A DNA stretch of 64,000 nucleotides from Luteolibacter flavescens (lineage in GTDB: Bacteria > Verrucomicrobiota > Verrucomicrobiia > Verrucomicrobiales > Akkermansiaceae), in assembly GCF_025950085.1 (NCBI RefSeq), contig NZ_JAPDDS010000002.1:62001-126000 (forward strand), written 5' to 3'. Made by a program: the position numbers and the translations under genes. Shown here in pieces: positions 26,714-34,755 of this stretch. The notes under the pieces are model-generated. The model was not told the DNA's origin. It searched no databases and saw only the letters and a list, made by a program, of their open reading frames with translations. Each line of letters starts with the position of its first letter. The stretch's first letter is position 1.

Positions 26714-28849
26714 TCAGAACCGGAAGCGGATGCCGCCGCCGAAGCCGTGGTCGGAGTGGTACTGGGTGGTCAGCGAGAATTGCTTGTTCAGCAGCCAATC
26801 GGCACCGGCGCTCCACTCCCACTCGCTGCCGGTGTCGTAGTCGATCTCCGCGAAGACCCCGAGGCGGTCCGTCACCTGGATCGACTTGCCGAGGCCGACG
26901 CGCACGTCGCCCTCGCTGTCGAGCTGCGCGAAGCTGTCCACGAGGTAGGGCAGCCGGTAGTTCACCCCGGCGAATGCGCGGTTCTCCTCGTCGTCCTTGT
27001 CCGTGAAGCGTCCGCCGAGCACGGTGGAGAAGTTCGGATTGAAGTAGCGGCTCCACGCGACATCGACCTCGTATTCATCCTCGTCATCGCCGTAGCCGAT
27101 GAACCAGTCCGCGTAGAAATCGTTCCTCGCATTCCGCAGCGTCAGCCGCCCGTCGCTGAGGTGGCTCTGCACGCTGCCATCGAGGAAGAAGTAGAGCGGA
27201 TCGTGATCGTGATCCCCGCCATGCGGCACGTGGCCGAGCTGGCGCGGGTCCACGGTGCCGGTCTTCGCATCCGGATCTCCCGGCAGGCAGCAGATGTCAT
27301 TGCAGACGATATTGCTGCCTTCCTTCAGCTTGCCCGGCGGCTGCCACGAGGGATCCTGGTAGGAGAAGATCCGCGTCATGCCCGCGTGCATGTGGTAGAG
27401 CAGGTGGCAGTGGAAGAGCCAGTCGCCGGCGTCATTCGCCTCGAACTCGATCGTGCGGCGGGCCATGGGCGGCAGGTCGATGGTGTGCTTCAGCGGCGAG
27501 TATTTCCCCTGCCCCATGAGCACGCGGAAGAAGTGCCCGTGCAGGTGCAGCGGATGATGCATCATCGTGTCATTGATCAGCTCCAGCCGCAGCACCTCGC
27601 CCTTCTTGATCGGGATGATGCCGTCCTCGGCGAAGGTCTTGCCATTGAAGGACCAGACGTAGCGCTCCATGTCCCCGGTCGCGCGCATCGTCAGCGTGCG
27701 GCGAGGCAGGCCCGCGGGCAGCTCGGTGGAGTGCGGCGAGCGCAGGCGGGCATAGGGAGGAAGCGGGCGCTCGGGTTCGCTCGCCAGCGCCTCGGCCTCG
27801 CTCACCGGCTTCGCATCCATCTCGTCCATGGCCGCCATGAGGTGGGAGTCCATGCTGTAGTTGTCCGGCTTCGGGACATCCGGCGCGGGATGTTCCTCCC
27901 CGCTGCCGATCCACACCGAGGCATGGCCGGAGCCATCCTGCGAGGTCGCGCGGACCTCCCACTTCCCGCTCGCGGGCACGGTGACAAGCACGTCGTACGT
28001 CTCCGCCATGCCGGTGAGCAGCCGCTTCACGCGGATGGGCTGCACCGCCGGGCCATCCGCCGCGACGATCTTCAGCGGGCCGGTGGCGGACTGCAGGTAG
28101 AAGTAGGTGGATGCCGCCGCATTGATGAAACGCAGCCGCAGCGTCTCGCCCGGCTGGCCCGGCAGCTCGATCGACTCGTGGCCGTTCGCAAGGAAGGCAT
28201 CGTAGCCCACGTCGGAAATATCCATCGCAGGCATGCGGCCCTTTTCGCGCTCGAAGAAATCCTTCAGCGCACCGGCCTTCGCCGCGCCGGTCAGGCTCTG
28301 GGTGGTGCCCTTCTTGAAGGCATACCACTCGCTGCCGCGGGCCAGCGTCCGCATCACCTCGTCGGCGTGCTCGCGCGTCCAGTCGGACAGCACCACCACG
28401 TGGTCGCGGTCGGCCTTCACCGGCTCGCCATTCTTTGGCAAGATGACGATGGAGCCTAAGACGCCCATCTGCTCCTGGAGCCCCGTGTGGCTGTGATACC
28501 AGTAGGTGCCGGCGTGGGTGATGGGGAACTCGAAGGTGTGCGTGGTGCCGGGCAGGATCGAGGGCGTGGTCACGCCGGGCACGCCGTCCTGCGCATTTGG
28601 CAAAAGCAGGCCGTGCCAATGGATCGAGGTGTCCTCGTCCTTGAGCTGGTTGTGGACGCGGATGCGCGCGGTATCGCCCACGCGGAAGCGGATGGTGGGG
28701 CCGGGGACGCCGCCATTGATGGTGATGGCCCGGGCTTCGCGGTGGCCGGGCGGGGACCACTTTTGTTCGGAGATATGGAGGTCGTACTCGACCACGCGCG
28801 ACTGCGCGACTGTGAGGGATAGCAGTAGGAATAGGATGATCGTTTTCAT
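26714..28849 (-). CDS. Multicopper oxidase fused to a CopB-like outer-membrane barrel
   Basis: 711 aa with signal peptide MKTIILFLLLSLTVAQS. Residues about 20-510 are a CopA/PcoA-type oxidase. All four copper motifs are intact: SIHWHG, YWYHSHTGLQ, HPLHLHGHFF and HCHLLYHMHAGM. They supply the T1, T2 and T3 sites used to oxidise Cu(I). A linker (about 515-550) contains CNDICC and HGGDHDHDP. Residues about 555-711 are amphipathic strands (FYADWFIGYGDDEDEYEVDV, FAEIDYDTGSEWEWSAGADW) ending in GGGIRFRF, as in the CopB barrel. CopA and CopB are normally separate proteins. The barrel part is shorter than a whole CopB. A start 93 bp further upstream is open but would precede the signal peptide. Confidence 0.88.
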   Translation of the reverse strand: MKTIILFLLLSLTVAQSRVVEYDLHISEQKWSPPGHREARAITINGGVPGPTIRFRVGDTARIRVHNQLKDEDTSIHWHGLLLPNAQDGVPGVTTPSILPGTTHTFEFPITHAGTYWYHSHTGLQEQMGVLGSIVILPKNGEPVKADRDHVVVLSDWTREHADEVMRTLARGSEWYAFKKGTTQSLTGAAKAGALKDFFEREKGRMPAMDISDVGYDAFLANGHESIELPGQPGETLRLRFINAAASTYFYLQSATGPLKIVAADGPAVQPIRVKRLLTGMAETYDVLVTVPASGKWEVRATSQDGSGHASVWIGSGEEHPAPDVPKPDNYSMDSHLMAAMDEMDAKPVSEAEALASEPERPLPPYARLRSPHSTELPAGLPRRTLTMRATGDMERYVWSFNGKTFAEDGIIPIKKGEVLRLELINDTMMHHPLHLHGHFFRVLMGQGKYSPLKHTIDLPPMARRTIEFEANDAGDWLFHCHLLYHMHAGMTRIFSYQDPSWQPPGKLKEGSNIVCNDICCLPGDPDAKTGTVDPRQLGHVPHGGDHDHDPLYFFLDGSVQSHLSDGRLTLRNARNDFYADWFIGYGDDEDEYEVDVAWSRYFNPNFSTVLGGRFTDKDDEENRAFAGVNYRLPYLVDSFAQLDSEGDVRVGLGKSIQVTDRLGVFAEIDYDTGSEWEWSAGADWLLNKQFSLTTQYHSDHGFGGGIRFRF

Positions 28850-28949
28850 GACGTGATGATGGGAGTTCGGGTGCGGACACGAGGGTGCCGGGCAAACACA
28901 CGGAACATCGCCGCGGCAAAAGGGCCGCGGACGGGGCATCACATCATCA

Positions 28950-29333
28950 TCAGATCAGGAACCTCTGGAACATCACGAGCCGCAGGCGCGGCGGCCCCGT
29001 ATCGTGATGGAAGTCCGGCTGCGGAAGCTCGCTCACCGGCACCGGCGGCACCGGGATCTCGGCGAGGGACATCAGCACCGGCGGCAGCTCGATCGCGGTG
29101 AAGACCGGCAGCACCGGCGGATCTTCCACCTGCTTCGGGCTCTTCATCGCGCAGATGCACGGGCCGTCCTGATGCGGGTGCTTCTTCCCGTCGCTGTCCT
29201 TTTTCTTCGACCCGCCACCGCAGCAGTGGCTCGTCTTCGCCGTCTCATGCACCGGGTCCAGAGCACAGCAGCAGGCCGGGTTCGCGATGACGATCGCGAA
29301 CAAGACTGCCAGGATGCTGCGGAGCAGTTTCAT
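28950..29333 (-). CDS. Cys/His-rich secreted peptide heading the copper operon
   Basis: 127 aa. The signal peptide MKLLRSILAVLFAIVIANPA is followed directly by CCCALDPVHETAKTSHCCGG, then KKHPHQDGPCICAMKSPKQV. Seven Cys and several His cluster in the first half, as expected for a metal-binding or metal-sequestering peptide. The second half is Pro-rich (LPPVLMSLAEIPVPPVPVSE) with a C-terminal HHDTGPPRLRLVMFQ. It lies 100 bp upstream of the oxidase-barrel gene on the same strand. I recognise no family. By position it could be a periplasmic copper carrier or a short regulatory peptide. Confidence 0.7.
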   Translation of the reverse strand: MKLLRSILAVLFAIVIANPACCCALDPVHETAKTSHCCGGGSKKKDSDGKKHPHQDGPCICAMKSPKQVEDPPVLPVFTAIELPPVLMSLAEIPVPPVPVSELPQPDFHHDTGPPRLRLVMFQRFLI

Positions 29334-29458
29334 GATACGGGGTATCCGTGGGACGCTTTGTATTAAGGACTATTCCTTCACTGGTTCAAGAGCTAAGCCG
29401 GACTGACATGGAGGCAATCTTGCTCCAGCCAGCCATTCCTGATAAGTCTGTATCCCGG

Positions 29459-30169
29459 ATGAAAGCCCTCCTTCTTTTTCTGGCGCTCTGCCTGCCTGCG
29501 GTTCCCGCGAAAGCGGATCCCTTCGAAGGCTTGGAAACGACCGACCTGTGCATCGCCGTCGTCCAGCGGATCGAATCCGGAGGGCTTACGGAAAAGCAAG
29601 CGACGGAGATCCTCCAAAAGACCATCGACCGGGCGAAGAAAGAAGTCGAAGCCTACAAGCCGCCGGACGCCAAGGTGGTGGAGCGGTTGCTGGCTGCGGA
29701 AGACCTGAGCGCTTCGATGACCCTCATCTATTCCGACGGCTGCACCCATGGGGAAGCAGAGGAAATCCGGTTCACCCGCAAGGATGATCTCCTCACCGTG
29801 GAAGCCGGAGAGACCCGGCGGCTTGGCTTCTCTTTTTCCAGCGTGGCTGAGAACGACAAGGCACTGCGCGAACGCTTTCAAAATTGGCAGGAGCTGGTTC
29901 GTCAAGTGGTGGCAGCCGGGCCCGACTCCAAATGGTTGGCCGAAACCACCCCCGAAGAGCTGCTCAAACGTGGTCGGCAATTTGAAAACCTGATCGGTGG
30001 AGCAGGTTTTCAAAAGGTCGCGATCACTCTCAAGAGCGGGAAAGACCAGCTCGTGATCAAGCAGGAGAACGGGAACCATTTTCATCAGGCAATGAAGTGG
30101 CACTCGGAGCTCGTCAAAGCGCTCCCTGATTCAAAAGCCAAGCCAATACTAAAACCTGCGGCACGGTGA
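29459..30169 (+). CDS. Exported protein of unknown function
   Basis: 236 aa. The ATG at 29459 gives a good signal peptide (MKALLLFLALCLPAVPAKAD), which is preferred over more upstream starts in the same frame. The mature protein is mainly helical and highly charged (TEKQATEILQKTIDRAKKEV, then a beta segment ASMTLIYSDGCTHGEAEEIR and TLKSGKDQLVIKQENG). Two Cys residues are present, but no metal motif is recognised. It stands alone on the plus strand between two leftward metal-related operons and overlaps the end of the permease gene by 56 bp, convergent. Confidence 0.65.
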   Translation: MKALLLFLALCLPAVPAKADPFEGLETTDLCIAVVQRIESGGLTEKQATEILQKTIDRAKKEVEAYKPPDAKVVERLLAAEDLSASMTLIYSDGCTHGEAEEIRFTRKDDLLTVEAGETRRLGFSFSSVAENDKALRERFQNWQELVRQVVAAGPDSKWLAETTPEELLKRGRQFENLIGGAGFQKVAITLKSGKDQLVIKQENGNHFHQAMKWHSELVKALPDSKAKPILKPAAR

Positions 30170-31352
30170 GCAGGGGCAGGACGAAGGCGGCCTTCCACGA
30201 CTTGGTCGTCTCGCGCAGCACCATGATCTCCGTATAGTCGGTGGCGGCACCAGCCATCAGGAAGGTGAAGGCATTCCCCGGGGCGGCGGCACGCGTGAGC
30301 AGGTCGGCGGCGACCGGGCTGGAGCCTTCCGAGCAGACCTCGATGGCCGTGGTGGCGATGAGCGTGAGCGCGAGGCCGAGCAAGGAGGGGCCGAAGTATT
30401 GCGAGAAGATCTCGGTCGGCACGAAGGCCCGGATCGCCGCGGCGAGGACCACGCCGAAGAAAATCCAGCGCAGGATCATCCGCGACTCGCGCAGGCCATC
30501 GATGGCGATCGCCTTGAGGTTCGTGCGGGTCGGCTTGATCTGCGTGAATGCCTCGCGGAATGCCGGACGGAAGCGGAAGTCTTCCGGAAGGTCGCGGTGG
30601 TTCGGATTCGCGGGCAAGACCCCGCGCTTTACCAGCCGGTCGGCGAGCCAGCCGGTGGCAACACCGATGACCATGGAGAGCGCGATGAAAAGCAGCATCC
30701 ACTTCCACCCGACAAGCGCGGCGAGGATGAGCGTGAGCGACAGCGAATTCCACGGGCTGGCCACGAGGAAGGCGAGCGTCTGCCCGAGCGAGGCACCTTT
30801 CTTGTAAAGCTGCGCGCCCACCATGAGGATGCCGTGATTGCACAGGTCCAGCAGCGTCCCGGCGAGCACGGCGCGGAGGATGCCGCCGAAGCTCCCGGCG
30901 CGACCAAGCAGACCGGAGATCAGCTCCTGCGGCATGCGGCCGATCACGCCGACCGCGACGATGCCCGCGAGCAGACCCCACCAGGCCTTTGACATGAACT
31001 CCCAACTGCCGTGGGCAAAGGTGTGCCACCAGGCGGGGCCGCCCCCGATGAAGTGCCCCGCGATGCCCGCGGTGACGAGCACGAGCGAGCCCCACAAGAT
31101 CCAGTCGGTCTTGCGGGTCGGCGCGCAGCATGAGGAGACCTGCTCCTCTTCACCTCCCCCGCCGCAGCAGGAGGGCTTGGCCTGGCTTTCCTCCACCTGA
31201 GGTACGCAGCATGACGGGACGGGCGACTTCCGCTCCATCGACCCGAGCCCAAGCCCGGGCAGGCGGCGGATGGCCGGAACTCCCGAAGCGGCAGCAGCAG
31301 CCGAGGCATCGGGTTCCTTCTCCGGCGAGTCGGGATGACAGCAGGATTTCAT
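30114..31352 (-). CDS. DUF318-type permease with Cys-Cys metal-binding N-terminal tail
   Basis: 412 aa. Residues 1-85 are soluble and carry four Cys-Cys pairs: KSCCHPD, PSCCVPQ, PSCCGGGG and SSCCAPT. From residue about 88 there are eight or more membrane segments (WILWGSLVLVTAGIAGHFIG, WGLLAGIVAVGVIGRMPQ, MILRWIFFGVVLAAAIRAF). SEGSSPVAADLLTRAAAPGN and GAATDYTEIMVLRETTK are conserved signatures of the YraQ/DUF318 permeases, which are linked to arsenic, copper or other soft-metal export. It lies 10 bp after csoR and is presumably derepressed with it. Whether copper or another metal is moved cannot be told from the sequence. Confidence 0.85.
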   Translation of the reverse strand: MKSCCHPDSPEKEPDASAAAAASGVPAIRRLPGLGLGSMERKSPVPSCCVPQVEESQAKPSCCGGGGEEEQVSSCCAPTRKTDWILWGSLVLVTAGIAGHFIGGGPAWWHTFAHGSWEFMSKAWWGLLAGIVAVGVIGRMPQELISGLLGRAGSFGGILRAVLAGTLLDLCNHGILMVGAQLYKKGASLGQTLAFLVASPWNSLSLTLILAALVGWKWMLLFIALSMVIGVATGWLADRLVKRGVLPANPNHRDLPEDFRFRPAFREAFTQIKPTRTNLKAIAIDGLRESRMILRWIFFGVVLAAAIRAFVPTEIFSQYFGPSLLGLALTLIATTAIEVCSEGSSPVAADLLTRAAAPGNAFTFLMAGAATDYTEIMVLRETTKSWKAAFVLPLLTVPQVLVLAWLLNQGAL

Positions 31353-31362
31353 GGCGGTCGGG

Positions 31363-31650
31363 TCAGGCGAGGCGGCGCTTGTAGAGCGCGACGAGTTCTT
31401 CCAAGCGGCGGTCGAGCTGCTTCGGGTCCGAGGCTGCCTCGGTCACGCAATGCGTCACGTGATCCTCCAGCAGCTTCGCCTCCAGCGCCCGTAGCGCCGC
31501 GTGGACTGCCGAGATGGTGTGAAGGATTTCCGGGCAATCGCGGTTCTCCTCGATCATCCGGCCTATCCCCTGCACCTGCCCGGCAATGCGGTTCACCCGC
31601 CCGAGCAGGGGCTTCGTCTGGCAGCAGTCGCGGTCCATGCAGATACCCAT
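31363..31650 (-). CDS. csoR: CsoR-type copper-sensing transcriptional repressor
   Basis: 95 aa all-helical repressor of the CsoR/RcnR (DUF156) family. The core LLGRVNRIAGQVQGIGRMIE is diagnostic. The metal ligands expected for Cu(I) sensing are present as Cys in NRDCPEIL and His-x3-Cys in DHVTHCV. An extra Cys cluster at the N-terminus (GICMDRDCC) is unusual. Two starts are possible: ATG at 31650, which lies inside the operator, and ATG at 31638, which leaves the operator just upstream. The second is more consistent with autorepression. It shares an operon with the Cys-rich permease. Confidence 0.9.
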   Translation of the reverse strand: MGICMDRDCCQTKPLLGRVNRIAGQVQGIGRMIEENRDCPEILHTISAVHAALRALEAKLLEDHVTHCVTEAASDPKQLDRRLEELVALYKRRLA

Positions 31651-31664
31651 AGGGGGTATGGGTA
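31643..31664 (-). promoter_or_regulatory. CsoR-type operator overlapping csoR start
   Basis: ATACCCATAGGGGGTAT (31643-31659) has the G/C-tract dyad typical of CsoR operators, and an extended palindrome TACCCATA/TATGGGTA spans 31644 to 31664 with a 5-base centre. It covers the first possible csoR start codon, so CsoR bound here would block its own operon. Confidence 0.75.
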
Positions 31665-31698
31665 AAACTGCAAATGGATTTTTTCCGACCGACTCCCC

Positions 31699-33342
31699 TC
31701 AATGACTCACGAGCACCGAATAGCGGTAGGTCACGGTCTTCTGCTCGCCCGGTGCCAGCTTCAGCGTCCACAGCAGCTCGCGGCGCGGATTCACGCTGGT
31801 GACGCCTTCCGTGCGCAGGCGGGCGACGGGCTTGTCCTGTGCCTCGATCATCTCGCCGGAGAACTCCGCCCGGATATCGAGCGTCACTTCCTTCCCGCGG
31901 AAATTGTGCAGCTCCAGCGTGCCCCTCACCGTGGTCCGCCGATAGTTGTTGCCGCCCACCCATACGAGCTCGCGCTGGCCTTCCTCCTCGACTTCCGAGG
32001 AGCGCGTCTGGAGGCTGAGTGCCTTTGTCATCCGGAGGCAGGTCGATTGCCCCGGGTTCACCCACTGGCTGAGTCCCTGGCTGCGGAAGCGGCCGCCCTC
32101 CGTGATGACGACCGGCGCGGTGGTCAGCGGGAAATCGAAGGGATTGACGAACTTCAGCGCGTCCCATGCCTCATTCTCATCCCGCTGCATGCCCGACGAG
32201 AGATAGCGGCCATAGGCATCGCGAGGGTCCTTCACCACCCACTCGACCACTCGCTCGCAAGTCGTCTCCGCGGCCGGGAGCTCCATGGAAAGCGAGTCGC
32301 CCGGTGCCAGGCTGCGCTTGCCGATGGACTCGTAGTTCAGGTCATCTCCGGCACCGCCTTCCTGGAAGTCCGGCAGTGCATTCGCGGGAGCAGCGGACAC
32401 CGAGTTATACATCACCATCTGCTGCGTGGCGGCACCGCGTGCGCCGGAGACGCGGCTGGTATCCTGCCCGAGCTGCTGGAAGAAAGCCGTGAGCGTGGCG
32501 CCGCCCCACAGCGCGGAATCGACATGCGCGAACTCGATGTTCGGAAACCCGGAGATGAGCTGCACCTCGGTATCGCGGAGGCCGATGAGTTCATTGCGGA
32601 CCACGGTGCTGCGGCGGATCGAGAGCTTGCCGCCCTCGCCCATGTCCATGCGATAGGAAGGTGCCCACGCCAGCCCCCGGGCGAGATACGTGATGCGTAC
32701 CCGGCCACCGTCGCGCGGGGGCTGGCTGACATCGAAAACCATCACCGGCTTCTCCGACTCCCGCTTGGCCACGACTGCCGGGCCATCGACGGAGATGGAG
32801 GCGATCGAGTAGAGTTCGATGAACTGCCGGCCGCTCGCACTTTCCAGAACAAGGAAGTTCCCCGTGCTGGCCGGGGTCTCGGTGCGCGGCGGGGAGATTC
32901 CGCGCCACGAACTCGATGCGTCGAAAAAGCCGCTGTCCCACGACTTCGTCACGGGCTGCTCCGGCAGCGCCCACACCTTGCCCGACACGACCGGCGCTTC
33001 ACCCCCCTCGCTGCCTTTCTTCAGGCGCAGCGTCACCGATTGCCCCGCCAGGTCGCGCTGCAGGATGCCGGTGGGCACCGCGACCGCTTCATCAACCATC
33101 CGTGTAGTTGCCCGCACGCTCACCACGCCATCGCTTTCGATCCAGAAGCCGCCGTGGATGCTGCGCGGCAGCTCGTCCCACACATAGCTGCCAGCCTCCT
33201 TTGCCTCGAAGGACGCACGCACGACCGCCACGCCGTTCTTGAACAAGCCGACCGACTCGACCTGTGGCACCGCCGGGATTTCCCCGGAGGCATGAAAGGA
33301 GACCGCGAACAGGAAGCCGGTGGCGAGAACGAGTTTCATCAT
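31699..33342 (-). CDS. Secreted DUF4139-domain protein
   Basis: 547 aa from the first of two adjacent ATGs; a GGAGG lies directly before the first, which favours the second (33339) by spacing. The signal peptide is KLVLATGFLFAVSFHASGE. The DUF4139 region is recognised by YLARGLAWAPSYRMDMGEGG, RRSTVVRNELIGLRDTEVQL and ISGFPNIEF near the middle, and by RRELLWTLKLAPGEQKTVTY and the closing YRYSVLVSH at the end. Members occur from bacteria to fungi and are of unknown function. The bacterial exported forms are beta-sandwich-rich. It is monocistronic with respect to csoR and divergent from prfB. Confidence 0.82.
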   Translation of the reverse strand: MMKLVLATGFLFAVSFHASGEIPAVPQVESVGLFKNGVAVVRASFEAKEAGSYVWDELPRSIHGGFWIESDGVVSVRATTRMVDEAVAVPTGILQRDLAGQSVTLRLKKGSEGGEAPVVSGKVWALPEQPVTKSWDSGFFDASSSWRGISPPRTETPASTGNFLVLESASGRQFIELYSIASISVDGPAVVAKRESEKPVMVFDVSQPPRDGGRVRITYLARGLAWAPSYRMDMGEGGKLSIRRSTVVRNELIGLRDTEVQLISGFPNIEFAHVDSALWGGATLTAFFQQLGQDTSRVSGARGAATQQMVMYNSVSAAPANALPDFQEGGAGDDLNYESIGKRSLAPGDSLSMELPAAETTCERVVEWVVKDPRDAYGRYLSSGMQRDENEAWDALKFVNPFDFPLTTAPVVITEGGRFRSQGLSQWVNPGQSTCLRMTKALSLQTRSSEVEEEGQRELVWVGGNNYRRTTVRGTLELHNFRGKEVTLDIRAEFSGEMIEAQDKPVARLRTEGVTSVNPRRELLWTLKLAPGEQKTVTYRYSVLVSH

Positions 33343-33471
33343 CCTCCCGGCATAGCGGAAGCGGGGCATCCTGTCCGTAAACGCTCGGTAAAAGCGCAGG
33401 CTACGCACCCCGCTGCCCGCCACAACACTCCTTGACTCCCCACCCCCGTGCCCGCACCTTCCGCCCACCTT

Positions 33472-34612
33472 ATGGCTGAACCTCAAACCGCCGACCTCTC
33501 GGCGCTGGATACGGACGCTCTGAAGAGCCGTCTGACCCAGCTCGGGAGGTATCTTTGACGTCCCTACCTTGCAGCGCGAAATCGCCTCGCTGGAGGCCGC
33601 GATGGGTGACCCCGATTTCTGGAACAATCAGGAGAAGGCCCGCGCCACCAACACGCGGATCGCCGGACTGAAGAAGAAGATGGGAGCCTTCGAAAAGCTG
33701 AGCGGCCGCTACGACGACCTGCTCGCAGGCATCGAGCTCGCGAAGGAATTCGACGATCACGATGCCGCCGTGGAGGCCGTCAATGGCGCTGCGGAACTCG
33801 ACAAGGACATCGCGTCCTTCGAACTGCTGACACTCCTCGACCGGCCGAACGATTCCGCCTCCTGCTATCTCATCGTCCAGGCGGGCGCGGGCGGCACCGA
33901 GGCCTGCGACTGGGCACAGATGCTCTTCCGCATGTACACCCGCTGGGCGGAGCGCAAGGGCTTCACCTGCGAGACGATCTACTGGGAAGACGGCGACGAG
34001 GCCGGCCTGCGCGGCGCGACCATGAAGGTCACCGGCGAGTATGCCTACGGCTACCTGAAGAACGAGCGCGGCGTGCACCGTCTGGTCCGCATCTCGCCCT
34101 TCGACTCCGCTGCCAAGCGTCACACCTCCTTCGCCTCCGTCGATGCGACGCCGGAGATCAACGACGAGATCAAGATCGACATCAACGAGAAGGACATCGA
34201 GATCACCACCATGCGGTCCGGCGGCAAGGGCGGCCAGAACGTGAACAAGGTGGAGACGGGCGTGCTGCTGCGCCACCTTCCCACCGGCATCCTGATCCGC
34301 TCCACGAATGCCCGCTCGCAGGGCGCCAACAAGGAACTCGCCTACGAGATCCTGAAGGCAAAGCTCTTCCAGCTCGAGGAAGACAAGCGCAAGGCCGAGG
34401 CCGAGCGCGCCTACGGCGAAAAGGGCGACATCGGCTGGGGCAACCAGATCCGCTCCTATGTCTTCCAGCCCTACCAGAAGGTGCTCGACCTGCGCACCGG
34501 CGAGGAAACGGGCAACATCCAGCACGTGATGGACGGCGACATCGACGCCTTCATCGAGGCCAAGCTCCGCGGCAAGGTCCGCGTGAAGGGCGGCAGCAAC
34601 GACGACGACTAA
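33472..34612 (+). CDS. prfB: Peptide chain release factor 2, with programmed +1 frameshift
   Basis: Release factor for UGA and UAA stops. The first 28 codons begin at ATG 33472 and end at an in-frame TGA (33556-33558). A +1 shift at CTT-T joins them to the 351-codon main frame starting GAC at 33557, giving 379 aa. The main part carries the catalytic GGQ loop ([17 protein letters not shown]) and the stop-recognising tripeptide SPF in [16 protein letters not shown]. The gene is standalone and convergent with the SGNH hydrolase. The frameshift is the usual autoregulatory device: low RF2 favours shifting at the early UGA. Confidence 0.95.
33544..33559 (+). promoter_or_regulatory. Programmed +1 frameshift site of prfB
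   Basis: GGGAGGTATCTTTGAC contains a Shine-Dalgarno-like GGGAGG three bases before the slippery CTT codon, followed by the TGA stop and C. This matches the classical RF2 element. Translation of UGAC is inefficient when RF2 is scarce, and the ribosome slips by one base. Confidence 0.95.
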
Positions 34613-34616
34613 CCGC

Positions 34617-34747
34617 GGCCGCGGCATCCTGCCGCCAGCCTCCCCCCCCGGGCAACGTAGCTGGAGCGTCCCGCTCCAGTCCGTTGCCGAGGCGTCCCGC
34701 CTCGGTACGAAATCCAGAGCTGTAGCCGGTCCGCACAACGGACCGGC
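34617..34747. repeat. Cluster of four palindromic repeats between prfB and SGNH gene
   Basis: Four hairpins are packed in 130 bp between convergent genes: GCGGC/GCCGC around ATCCT (34621-34635), CTGGAGC/GCTCCAG around GTCCC (34661-34679), CCGAGGC/GCCTCGG around GTCCC (34687-34705) and GCCGGTCCG/CGGACCGGC around CACAA (34725-34747). The middle two, with their TCCGTTG spacer, are homologous to the repeat at 26656. They may act as bidirectional transcription stops. Confidence 0.8.
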
Positions 34748-34755
34748 CCACCTCC

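Noticed and set aside
26747-28459. A plus-strand open frame of 570 codons opposite the copper oxidase.
   Set aside because: The minus strand has intact copper motifs; the plus-strand frame is compositional.
33472-33558. A possible broken start of prfB with an early stop codon.
   Set aside because: The arrangement is the classical RF2 autoregulatory frameshift and not a mutation.
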